This document shows, one piece after another, positions 1 to 7,558 of a DNA stretch of 20,589 bases. The DNA comes from Bacteroidota bacterium (GTDB lineage: Bacteria; Bacteroidota; Bacteroidia; Chitinophagales; LD1): the NCBI GenBank assembly GCA_016715625.1, contig JADJZU010000037.1, positions 1 to 20,589 on the forward strand, in the 5' to 3' direction. The position numbers and the translations under genes are program-made. The notes beneath the pieces were generated by a model. The model worked only from the letters and a program-made list of their open reading frames with translations, was not told the origin of the DNA and did no database searches. The stretch's first letter is position 1; each line of letters starts with the position of its first letter.

Positions 1-2787
1 ATCGGCAAATGACTGAAAGTTGGACCCTAAAGTGGCTGATGCTGAGTTAATGGTGTAAGAACCGGATAACCCGAGATTAATCACTGCGATTGCCGTGTCG
101 TTATTATAATCAGAATCTGCAAATCCGTTTGGAAGTGAAGTATATGCAAGAATGCTATAGGGTGAACCAGATACAAAATTATAGGAACCCATATTCAAAA
201 CGGTGTCTTCACCACTGGGGAGGTTCAAAGCAAACACGCCATTGCCACTCAATGGATTTCCATCCACAAAAGCAGAGACCGTAACCGTATTAAGTGCCGC
301 AGCACCAAAATTTTGTACCGTAACAAACACATCATTACTTCCCGGACAATTGGCAGTGCTGACGGCAGTGAGCCCGGCATTGTCTAACTGTGGAGTAAAT
401 TCAAATGCTCCCGGATCGGGTGTGGCAGTACGAGCGTTGCCAAGAATATCTGCAGGAACCACACTTAAAAGATCAATACCAATGTCATTAATGGAGGGTG
501 AAGATGGAGTTAGGTCACCGGTATTGATATTTGAAAATAAAGGATTCACATTTACGGTAAAAGAGTCTATACCACCGGAAGTAGCTAGCCAGTCAGCATA
601 GGTGAGCTGAGGGGTTCCATTGTATCCAAAGTAACTGGCTGCAGAAGCAGTGTTAACATAGACTGCGTTGTTATTGGATATGAGAGCTGCAGGCAAAGTT
701 GTATAATACAAACCATACATGGCCCCCGACCCTCCACGCGTTACTGATACTACGTTGTTATAAATATTAATACTGTCAGTTGTTCCCAAAATGTATATAC
801 CACGTGAGTTGGTGCCTGTGCCAGTAGCTGATGTATTGTCTAGCGAAATGGAATTATGATAATAATTACCATACAACACTCCGCTGCTATAAAGGGCATA
901 CGCAGTACCATTGCCGTTAATATCATATACAGCATTGTTAAACACGTTAATTGCCTGATTTACACCGCCCCCATCACTGGAAATATCTATACCATATACC
1001 GTTCCGGTGTTGGCGTTATTACCGCCATGTGTGTTGTGGACTCTGTTGTTAGAGACCGTAGATTTAGGATTAGAGGCCCCCAATAGATAAATGGCCTCCA
1101 CGGTAGTGCCTATAGTAATTGTAGGTCTGCTAACATCATTTCTATCGATCAAAGTTGCTGAGGTAAGACTGGCACGGATACCCGTGTTCTGAAAATCAGT
1201 AATGGTATTGCCGGATACAAGGTTAGATGCACAACCCACCGCACCGGTATTACCGTAGAGCGAAATGCCGTGGTAAGGTCCGCCTGCGTTTGATCCCAAA
1301 ATGCTGTTGCCGGTAAACGCGCAATTGCTGGCTGTAACACCGGCTGTAGTTGGCGAAGTAATACTGCCTGAGGCAGCAATACCAGCTGAGTTGGTGGATG
1401 TGGTAGATGTAACTGCGCTTAGATCAATCCTGCAATTGCGTATGGTATCATTTTGTGCATCGTTGGACAACAAAACGCCAATGCCGTAAGTAGCATCCGT
1501 TCCTTTTATGTGGAGACTGTCAATTGTCATGTAATCGGTACCATTCATATACAACACATATTTGGCAGTAGAAGGAGGTGCAAATTGTAGCATTTCTCCA
1601 TTTCCATTAATGGTCACCGTATTGATAGGTGATGAGCCGGTAAACTGACCGAAGGCAATCTGCTCTGTATATGGACCGCTACCCGGCACTACATCAACCA
1701 CAACAGCACCGCACACTCCACTTGTGTTAAGTGCGGAAGCAAGTGCTCCGAATGTTTGAAAATTGGATCCGGAAGTAGCGACTGCGCTGTTTATAGTGTA
1801 GTTGCCTACCAGTCCGGTTATCAGATTGTTCAGATTTACGGTGTCGTTGGTCTGCGAAAGATCAATACCAGCACCATTAACATCAGCTATATATGCCTGA
1901 ATGTTATAAGTATTTCCGGCCATAAAATTATATGAACCCAGTACCACTGCAGCTGATTCTCCTTGCAATAATGTGTCACTGAAAGTATATGGAGCTTGAG
2001 GCACGCCATTTACAGTCCAGTTTACAACTGCTGAGGTTACATCCGAAGCACCGGCATTTTGCAGGTTCACGTTTACGTTACTTCCACCCGGGCAAATGGT
2101 GCCGGTGGAGAGCGAATTTATACCCAGATTTAACCCTACTGCAGCATTGTAAGTTATCTGTATATTAGGACGGTGTTTGTAGGTCGCCACTGCGCCATTA
2201 AGTGTAGCGGGTGCAGTTGTGGATGCCGCCCCAACTATATGACCGGCAAAGCCGGCTGTATAGTGCCATTGAAATGGCCCGGTAGCGGGATTGCCGGCAA
2301 CACCGCTGATATTAAAATCAAAAGCTATTTCCAGACTACCTCCGGTATATAAAAAGGGAGTGTTCAAAACGAATGTCTTCCAACCGCTATCGCTGATAGT
2401 TTGTGTAGGGTTATTGTAAACCTCTGTAAAACTGCCTGTAATGCTCGCCCATGTGGTGGTGGTGGCAAGTGGGGGTACAGCAGATGAGTTGTTCATCCAA
2501 ATGGAATAAGTAGCTGGCCCTACTGTTGAAAAAGTATCTGCCTTATAAAAAGCTATTTGTGTGATAGTAGCCCCTGAAGTAATGCCTGCACCTGACAATT
2601 CTGCATCGGTGTAAACTATATTTGCACGTGCATAGTCAGAAGTGGAACTTGCACTAAACCTGTAGATAGGCGCATACAAGGTACTTGCCGGAAACAATGT
2701 TCCTGTGCCAATCTGAGCAGTTGACTGTGAATTTAACTCAAGCAACGATGCTATAGACAGCACAGTTAGAAGTAATAATTTTTTCAT
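1..2787 (-). CDS. Giant secreted parallel beta-helix / CARDB-like repeat protein, N-terminal part (3' end outside window)
   Basis: The minus strand is open without a stop for 929 codons from an ATG at 2787 to the window edge, so the gene is partial. Residues 1-25 look like a signal peptide (MKKLLLLTVLS start, cleavage near AQI). Residues 26-215 form a beta-rich, lectin-like N-terminal domain ending in ITYNA. Residues 219-325 resemble a CARDB/Ig-like domain (CPGGSNVNVNLQNAGA, with ND near its end). Residues 328-790 are asparagine-rich with short strands such as NNRVHNTH, NNAVYDI and YNNVVSV, the look of right-handed parallel beta-helix (PbH1) repeats, ending in a DPGAFEF motif. At residue 801 a second CARDB-like domain begins, and at 909 a second GSYTINSASAT block mirrors GNYTINSAVAT at 328. 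Such proteins are usually exported by the Sec system and, in Bacteroidota, by T9SS. The T9SS sorting domain would lie beyond the edge. Its specific role is unknown to me. Confidence 0.85.
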   Translation of the reverse strand, partial: MKKLLLLTVLSIASLLELNSQSTAQIGTGTLFPASTLYAPIYRFSASSTSDYARANIVYTDAELSGAGITSGATITQIAFYKADTFSTVGPATYSIWMNNSSAVPPLATTTTWASITGSFTEVYNNPTQTISDSGWKTFVLNTPFLYTGGSLEIAFDFNISGVAGNPATGPFQWHYTAGFAGHIVGAASTTAPATLNGAVATYKHRPNIQITYNAAVGLNLGINSLSTGTICPGGSNVNVNLQNAGASDVTSAVVNWTVNGVPQAPYTFSDTLLQGESAAVVLGSYNFMAGNTYNIQAYIADVNGAGIDLSQTNDTVNLNNLITGLVGNYTINSAVATSGSNFQTFGALASALNTSGVCGAVVVDVVPGSGPYTEQIAFGQFTGSSPINTVTINGNGEMLQFAPPSTAKYVLYMNGTDYMTIDSLHIKGTDATYGIGVLLSNDAQNDTIRNCRIDLSAVTSTTSTNSAGIAASGSITSPTTAGVTASNCAFTGNSILGSNAGGPYHGISLYGNTGAVGCASNLVSGNTITDFQNTGIRASLTSATLIDRNDVSRPTITIGTTVEAIYLLGASNPKSTVSNNRVHNTHGGNNANTGTVYGIDISSDGGGVNQAINVFNNAVYDINGNGTAYALYSSGVLYGNYYHNSISLDNTSATGTGTNSRGIYILGTTDSINIYNNVVSVTRGGSGAMYGLYYTTLPAALISNNNAVYVNTASAASYFGYNGTPQLTYADWLATSGGIDSFTVNVNPLFSNINTGDLTPSSPSINDIGIDLLSVVPADILGNARTATPDPGAFEFTPQLDNAGLTAVSTANCPGSNDVFVTVQNFGAAALNTVTVSAFVDGNPLSGNGVFALNLPSGEDTVLNMGSYNFVSGSPYSILAYTSLPNGFADSDYNNDTAIAVINLGLSGSYTINSASATLGSNFQSFAD
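52..2133 (-). repeat. Two copies of a ~581-residue CARDB + beta-helix module (second copy cut by window edge)
   Basis: Within the secreted protein, the CARDB-like domain starts at residue 219 (base 2133) and again at residue 801 (base 387). The GxYTINSAxATxGSNFQ block occurs at residue 328 (base 1806) and again at residue 909 (base 63). The offsets are 582 and 581 residues, so the whole module seems duplicated in tandem. The copies are diverged at DNA level, so the duplication is old or selected to differ. Confidence 0.7.
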
Positions 2788-2818
2788 TTTTCAATGAGAT
2801 TTAGTTAATAAACGGGCG

Positions 2819-2826
2819 CAAATATA
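2819..2826 (-). promoter_or_regulatory. Possible Bacteroidota -7 element upstream of the giant secreted protein
   Basis: Read on the minus strand, 2826-2819 is TATATTTG, an exact match to the Bacteroidota TAnnTTTG -7 box, 32 bases before the ATG at 2787. I see no clear TTTG -33 element at the usual distance, so this is a weak call. It sits in the 171-base gap after the DUF3820 gene, where an independent promoter would be expected. Confidence 0.4.
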
Positions 2827-2958
2827 CAATCTATCTGCTCCTGTCGATGTTTAATTCCTACGTTAAAAATCCGGTTGTATCAACCACGAATTTAATGTAT
2901 CGAAAAACAAAGACTACCGTATTGACAGATAAAGACTTACTGTTTAAAGTCGCTGGCT

Positions 2959-3180
2959 TTATTGTTTCAAGGGTTCCAGCAGATACTCCAACCCGTTCAG
3001 TTTAATTTCGTAGAGTATTTCTAACTGCATCCCCAATTTACCCTTTGGAAATCCTTTTTGCCTGAACCAAAGCAGGTAATGCTCTGGCACATCGCACAGA
3101 AGCCTGTCTTTATATTTTCCAAACGGCATTTTGGTGCTTACTAAACTTAATAAAAGCGCTCTGTCCGGTGCATCATTCAT
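2959..3180 (-). CDS. DUF3820 family protein
   Basis: This 73-residue cytosolic protein matches the DUF3820 family by eye: MPFGKYK at 18-24, a PEHYLLWF stretch at 32-39, GFPKGKLG at 43-50, and a C-terminal EIKxNGLExLLEPL block. Members are about 70-80 residues and have no settled function. The ATG at 3180 lies inside the end of the upstream DUF3817 gene (8-base overlap), and a strong AAGGAG Shine-Dalgarno sits about 10 bases before it, so the two are probably translationally coupled. It is the last gene of the mnmE operon. Confidence 0.85.
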   Translation of the reverse strand: MNDAPDRALLLSLVSTKMPFGKYKDRLLCDVPEHYLLWFRQKGFPKGKLGMQLEILYEIKLNGLEYLLEPLKQ

Positions 3181-3478
3181 GCTCTTTCTCCTTCATTTTT
3201 TTCTCCAGCCAAAAAGTGCCAAACGGAAGCAAGGATGCCACAAAGGCTACAGCGGCCTCTTTAAATGACCAATTTAACTTTTGCATACCGAGCAATATCA
3301 TATACATAAATGCAATGAACAATACACCATGTGCCCATCCGGTATATTTAACCGCTTCGGGGATGTGCCAAATGTATTTGAGCGGCATAGCCACCAGTAA
3401 TAAAAAAAGGTAGGAGAGGCCCTCGGCAATACCGACCTGTCTGATTTGTTTAGAAACTTTTATTTGCTGTGTATTCAT
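3173..3478 (-). CDS. DUF3817 family integral membrane protein
   Basis: This 101-residue protein has three predicted membrane helices (about 15-35, 48-67 and 72-92) and a lysine-rich cytosolic tail (KKMKEKEHE). The motif G-x-A-E-G-x-S-Y-L...AMPLKY at residues 16-35, followed by GWAHG at 47-51, is characteristic of DUF3817 (YdzA-like) proteins, whose function is not established. The ATG at 3478 is only 4 bases after the mnmE stop, and the 3' end overlaps the DUF3820 gene by 8 bases, so it is almost certainly co-transcribed with both. Confidence 0.88.
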   Translation of the reverse strand: MNTQQIKVSKQIRQVGIAEGLSYLFLLLVAMPLKYIWHIPEAVKYTGWAHGVLFIAFMYMILLGMQKLNWSFKEAAVAFVASLLPFGTFWLEKKMKEKEHE

Positions 3479-3482
3479 GCTT

Positions 3483-4877
3483 TTATTTTCCTATGCAAAA
3501 ACGACTAAAAATGGACCCCAGTACTTCTTCATTACTCACCTCACCGGTTATGCTCCCCAAATGCTGCAGGGCATCGCGCAAATCAAAAGCGACCAGTTCA
3601 CCTCCCTGTTGCTGTTGCAATCCGTGAGCGGCTCGGCTAAGTGCCTCGCTGGACTTTATCAATGCTTCGTAATGACGGATATTAGTAACCAAAACACTTC
3701 TGCCGGATATCGGTTCATTGTCAGTAACCAGGGCGTATAGTTTTTGCCGGAGCAGGGGTAAATTAAAGTGAGTATCAGCTGAAATAAACAACAACTCGGG
3801 ATGCTGTTCTGAAGCTTGATGCGCCTCCAGCACTTTATAAAACGGAGCGGTCTGTTTCCATCCGGCCCGGTCAATCTTATTACCGCAAATGATTCCTCTG
3901 AAGCCCAACAGATTTAACTCCTGAATATCGTTATGCAGTTCTTCGGGTGTCAGGCTATTGACATCAAACAGATAAATGTAGACCGCGCTTTGCTTCAGCT
4001 TTTCCAATGTTTTCTCCACGCCTTTTTTCTCAATCACATCTTCGGTATTTCTGATTCCCGCAGTGTCGATGAACCGAAACTGAATGCCCTGAATGTTGAT
4101 GACTTCTTCAATAGTATCGCGGGTAGTTCCGGGTATATCGGAAACGATGGCGCGGTCTTCGTTTAGCAGTGCATTCAACAATGTCGATTTGCCGGCATTG
4201 GGCCTTCCGGCAATAACCGTGTTTACCCCGTGTTTTATCACATTGCCCAGCTTAAAAGAGTGAATGAGCTGAGTGAGTTTGGCTTGCACTTCGGCTATCA
4301 GGTGGAGCAGTTTATCGCGATTGGCAAACTCTACATCTTCTTCGCCAAAATCAAGTTCCAATTCAATGAGCGCGGCATAATCAATGAGTTGCTGCCGCAG
4401 GTTTTTTAAATCGTGGGCAAAACCACCGCGCATTTGATTGATAGCAATATCGTGCGAGGCGGCACTATCGCTGGCAATTAAATCGGCCACAGCTTCGGCT
4501 TGCGTTAAATCAATACGGCCATTCATGAATGCACGCAAGGTAAACTCGCCAGGGCGGGCCGCTCGTGCGCCTTGTTTAATCAGCACCTGTAAAATTTGCT
4601 CTGCAATAAACTGAGAGCCATGGCAACTGATTTCCACCACATCTTCGGTGGTGAAACTTTTGGGAGACCGAAACAGAGAGACCATTACTTCGTCCAGTAT
4701 TTTTTCGCCCTCTACAATATGCCCATAATGGATTGTGTGAGAGGCTTGTTTCTGCAGGTTTTTCCCCTTAAAAACCCGATCGGTAATGGCGATAGCCTCT
4801 TGGCCCGACAAGCGGATGACGCCTATCGCACCCACGCCCTGTGGAGTAGCCAACGCTGCTATGGTGTCTTGAAGCAT
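3483..4877 (-). CDS. mnmE: tRNA uridine-5-carboxymethylaminomethyl(34) synthesis GTPase MnmE (TrmE)
   Basis: MnmE works with MnmG to install cmnm5 on the wobble uridine of several tRNAs. The formyl-THF-binding N-terminal domain is at residues 1-118 (DTIAALATPQGVGAIGVIRL). The helical domain surrounds an embedded GTPase domain with G1 GRPNAGKS at 224-231, G2 TTRDT at 251-255, G3 DTAG at 271-274 and G4 NKID at 333-336. The C-terminus is the family signature FCIGK (460-464), which carries the catalytic cysteine. I chose the ATG at 4877 (464 residues, normal for the family). A longer frame from a TTG at 4907 would add ten residues before the conserved start MLQDTIAALATP. The gene follows the YciI-like gene by 33 bases and precedes DUF3817 by 4 bases. 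Confidence 0.97.
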   Translation of the reverse strand: MLQDTIAALATPQGVGAIGVIRLSGQEAIAITDRVFKGKNLQKQASHTIHYGHIVEGEKILDEVMVSLFRSPKSFTTEDVVEISCHGSQFIAEQILQVLIKQGARAARPGEFTLRAFMNGRIDLTQAEAVADLIASDSAASHDIAINQMRGGFAHDLKNLRQQLIDYAALIELELDFGEEDVEFANRDKLLHLIAEVQAKLTQLIHSFKLGNVIKHGVNTVIAGRPNAGKSTLLNALLNEDRAIVSDIPGTTRDTIEEVINIQGIQFRFIDTAGIRNTEDVIEKKGVEKTLEKLKQSAVYIYLFDVNSLTPEELHNDIQELNLLGFRGIICGNKIDRAGWKQTAPFYKVLEAHQASEQHPELLFISADTHFNLPLLRQKLYALVTDNEPISGRSVLVTNIRHYEALIKSSEALSRAAHGLQQQQGGELVAFDLRDALQHLGSITGEVSNEEVLGSIFSRFCIGK

Positions 4878-4910
4878 CACTGAGGCAAATAAACAATTAT
4901 AAGGCAAAGG

Positions 4911-5246
4911 TTAAGCGCCTAATTCGCGCACTTCCACCAAATCGCCCTGCGTATAGGTTGGGCACGTTTTGGCTACTTCAATCGCATTTTCCAGGTTATC
5001 CGCTTCAATAATGTAATACCCACCCACCGCTTCATTTACATCGCGCAGCGGCTGTACCACCACTTCTCCGTTTATCAATTCCAGCAATCGACCCTCGCTT
5101 TTAATTCCATTGCCATCCTTAAATATACCTTGAGCCGAAAGCGCCCGGGCCCAGCCAACATGCGCCTCAATGATGGCATTCATTTCTTCGGCAGGCCGCG
5201 GATACTTGGTTAAGTCTTCGCGGATAAGTAAGATGAACTGAGGCAT
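4911..5246 (-). CDS. YciI-like (YCII-related) domain protein
   Basis: This is a single-domain, 111-residue protein of the dimeric alpha-beta barrel YCII type, as in the DGPF-domain 'PhnB-like' group. It opens with MPQFILLIRED, has the EMNAIIEAHVGWARAL helix at 21-36, LINGEVVVQPLRD in the middle, and the typical GGYYIIEADNLENAIEVAK segment at 75-93. The function of these proteins is mostly unknown; some resemble chlorinating or muconolactone-type enzymes. The ATG at 5246 heads the minus-strand operon with mnmE, and a promoter-like pair lies just upstream. Confidence 0.85.
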   Translation of the reverse strand: MPQFILLIREDLTKYPRPAEEMNAIIEAHVGWARALSAQGIFKDGNGIKSEGRLLELINGEVVVQPLRDVNEAVGGYYIIEADNLENAIEVAKTCPTYTQGDLVEVRELGA

Positions 5247-5264
5247 GATTTGAAGTTTAAGTTT

Positions 5265-5294
5265 TAAAGTTAGAGATTGCCGCCATAAAGCAAA
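5265..5294 (-). promoter_or_regulatory. Candidate Bacteroidota promoter for the yciI-mnmE-DUF3817-DUF3820 operon
   Basis: On the minus strand, TTTG at 5294-5291 is followed after 18 bases by TAACTTTA at 5272-5265, a 7-of-8 match to TAnnTTTG. The spacing fits the -33/-7 arrangement of the phylum. Transcription would begin about 10-15 bases before the ATG at 5246. Confidence 0.5.
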
Positions 5295-5306
5295 ACCGCC
5301 TACACC

Positions 5307-7058
5307 ATGGCCAAATATTTCCTCTTTGCACTTTTATTGGCCGCCCAATGGGCCTCTTCACAAGATTTGCCCAACTACTATTCGCCTCAGGAGCTTCTGC
5401 AACTACCCGATTTGCAGCAATCCATTTTCGAAAATCGGAGCGCCAATGCGCTTACCTCGCCCCCTGCACTACCGGTGCGCACAGCAGCGGAGTGGGAAGA
5501 GATGCAGGGCTACCTCATAACCTGGACTTCGTTTCCATCCATGCTGCGCGAAATTGTGCGGTTTGGAAAGCAGGAATGCCGCATGTATATCGTCACCAAC
5601 AATGCTTCCAGCGTAATCAGCGATTTGCAAAACAACGGGATGGACACCACGAACATTACCTTTCTGAATTTGCCTTACAATTCAGTATGGATGCGCGACT
5701 ACGGGCAAAACAGCGTGTATTACAATGATGTGGATTCGCTGGCGTTTGTGGATTGGATTTATAACCGCCTCACCCGCAAAAAGGACGACACGATTCCCGC
5801 TGGGGTGGCCCGCCACCTGGGACTTACGCTCTACACCACGACCGATGCGCCTTACAATCTGGTGAACACCGGAGGCAACTGGATGACGGATGGCTTGGGT
5901 ACTGCCTTTGCCTCTAAATTGATTTTTGACGACAACGTAACGAGCGCAGGATTCGGCACCAACCACAACGAAGCAGAGATAGACAGCATCATGAAAAAAT
6001 TTATGGGGATTGACCGATACATTAAAATGGAAAAACTGCCGTATGATGGCATCCACCATATCGACATGCACATGAAACTGCTGGACGAAGAAACGCTTCT
6101 GGTAGGCGAATATCCTGCCGGAATAGCGGATGGACCACAGATAGAAGCAAACATACAATATGTGTTGTCCGGTTTTCAAACTTCCTTTGGCACCCCTTAT
6201 CGCATTATCCGGATACCCATGCCCGATGACAACGGACAATGGCCCAGCGGCAATGGCGATTATCTGACCTATACCAATGCCTCGTTCATCAACAAAACAA
6301 TTATAGTTCCCACCTACAATATTCCCGAAGATTCCACCGCTTTGCGTATCTGGCGCGAAAGCTGCCCCGGCTACAAAGTGGTAGGCATCAACTCCACCTC
6401 CAGTATTCCGGCCAGCGGTGCCTTGCATTGTATTACACACGAGATTGGGGCAGCAGAGCCACTATGGATTACCCACCAACGCCTGCGCGATACGTACGAA
6501 ACACAAAGCGACTACATGGTGACCGCCCGAGCTTACCACCGCGCTGGCATCGACAGCGTGGCCCTTTACTACACCACCGACACGAATGTGGCGTATCAAC
6601 GTTTGCCGATGTATGATGTGTTTGGCGATCATTACGAAGCCTACATACCGGCCAAACCCGCAGGCACCGAAGTATTTTATTACCTCCATGCCTACGCAAA
6701 AGACGGCAAACAACAAGTGCGCCCCATTACAGCACCGGAAGGATTTTACCAATTCAAAGTATTGGGCACCACGGCTGCACACACCGAAAACGCCTCTCCT
6801 GCGCTGGAGATATTTCATCCGTTTCCGAATCCTTCTAAAGGCATTACCTGTTTGCCAGTTAGTACCTCGCAAGCACAAGCCATCAGCATTGACTGCGTGA
6901 ATGTGTTGGGTGAACAAGTGAGCCTCCTTTTTGAAGGGACCCAACCGACCGGCAAGAGCCAATACTTTATGAACACCGAGCACTTTTCATCGGGTGTTTA
7001 TTTTATTCGCTACAAAACAAACGGAGCCACCTATATTCAGCGATTAATAGTGAAATGA
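5307..7058 (+). CDS. Secreted peptidylarginine deiminase / agmatine deiminase family protein with T9SS sorting domain
   Basis: This 583-residue protein belongs to the Porphyromonas-type peptidylarginine deiminase (PPAD) / agmatine deiminase family, which hydrolyses a guanidino group to a ureido group plus ammonia. Residues 1-18 are a signal peptide ending ASS. The deiminase domain (about 52-390) carries the expected catalytic set: WMRD with Asp131, HHIDMH with His251 and Asp253, Asn324 in YTNASF, and the nucleophile Cys375 in GALHCITHE. Residues about 400-485 look like the Ig-like domain that follows the catalytic domain in PPAD. Residues 503-583 (PFPNPSKG, then GVYFIRYKTNG and a short basic C-terminus) form a type A T9SS sorting domain, so the protein is probably exported to the surface or medium. 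The natural substrate, peptide arginine or agmatine, cannot be settled from sequence. The ATG at 5307 is divergent from the YciI operon. Confidence 0.9.
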   Translation: MAKYFLFALLLAAQWASSQDLPNYYSPQELLQLPDLQQSIFENRSANALTSPPALPVRTAAEWEEMQGYLITWTSFPSMLREIVRFGKQECRMYIVTNNASSVISDLQNNGMDTTNITFLNLPYNSVWMRDYGQNSVYYNDVDSLAFVDWIYNRLTRKKDDTIPAGVARHLGLTLYTTTDAPYNLVNTGGNWMTDGLGTAFASKLIFDDNVTSAGFGTNHNEAEIDSIMKKFMGIDRYIKMEKLPYDGIHHIDMHMKLLDEETLLVGEYPAGIADGPQIEANIQYVLSGFQTSFGTPYRIIRIPMPDDNGQWPSGNGDYLTYTNASFINKTIIVPTYNIPEDSTALRIWRESCPGYKVVGINSTSSIPASGALHCITHEIGAAEPLWITHQRLRDTYETQSDYMVTARAYHRAGIDSVALYYTTDTNVAYQRLPMYDVFGDHYEAYIPAKPAGTEVFYYLHAYAKDGKQQVRPITAPEGFYQFKVLGTTAAHTENASPALEIFHPFPNPSKGITCLPVSTSQAQAISIDCVNVLGEQVSLLFEGTQPTGKSQYFMNTEHFSSGVYFIRYKTNGATYIQRLIVK

Positions 7059-7093
7059 TACTTAGCTCCCCTTTTTAAAATCTGTATGGAAGC

Positions 7094-7549
7094 ATGAAAA
7101 TATTAATGGTATGCCTCGGCAACATCTGCCGCTCCCCGATTGCACACGGCTTATTAAAACACAAAGCGGATAAACTGGGGCTGAGCTGGGTCGTGGATTC
7201 AGCCGGCACATCCGACTGGCATGCCGGTGAGTTGCCTAATGAAAAATCTATCCGGGTAATGAAGGAGCATGGCATCGATATTACCTATCAGCGCAGCCGG
7301 CTGCTCACCCGACAAGACCTGCAAGACTTTGAACTCATTTATGTCATGGATGAAAGCAACCTGGCCAATGTGGTGAACATGGCATCGTCTGAAGCGGAGA
7401 TAAACAAGATAAAAATGATAATGAACGAGGTGCGAGAAGGCCAAAATGAGCCCGTGCCCGACCCCTGGGGGCTTTCGCAGCAGCACTATGAGGAGGTTTA
7501 TGCCATGCTGGATGAGGCCACCGATAAAATTATTGAACGCCTTCGCTAA
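7094..7549 (+). CDS. Low-molecular-weight protein-tyrosine phosphatase
   Basis: This 151-residue cytosolic phosphatase has the complete P-loop CLGNICRS at residues 7-14, with nucleophile Cys7 and Arg13, right at the N-terminus as usual for the family. The general acid Asp123 lies in VPDPWG. The usual sequence here is DPY; a tryptophan replaces the tyrosine, which is also seen in many bacterial members. Length is normal. It lies 35 bases after the deiminase gene and 9 bases before hisS, so the latter pair is probably co-transcribed. Its substrate is unknown, because no Wzc-like kinase or capsule gene is adjacent. Confidence 0.95.
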   Translation: MKILMVCLGNICRSPIAHGLLKHKADKLGLSWVVDSAGTSDWHAGELPNEKSIRVMKEHGIDITYQRSRLLTRQDLQDFELIYVMDESNLANVVNMASSEAEINKIKMIMNEVREGQNEPVPDPWGLSQQHYEEVYAMLDEATDKIIERLR

Positions 7550-7558
7550 ATTGCGCCC

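Noticed and set aside
203..601. A 132-codon plus-strand open frame near the left edge, with others at 856-1086 and 1301-1489.
   Set aside because: The minus strand is open across the whole 2.8 kb with a signal peptide and coherent domains; the plus frames are low-complexity shadows.
2930..2952. Small hairpin GACTT / AAGTC after the DUF3820 gene as a terminator.
   Set aside because: Only five base pairs, AT-rich, and no proper T tract follows.
4878..4907. A ten-residue N-terminal extension of MnmE from a TTG at 4907.
   Set aside because: The conserved family start coincides with the ATG at 4877; the extension is unlike family members.
5682..6440. A 252-codon open frame on the minus strand within the deiminase gene, and other long antisense frames such as 7199-7912 and 14760-15554.
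   Set aside because: They lie opposite genes with complete catalytic motifs and show no recognisable domain; they are shadows of codon bias.
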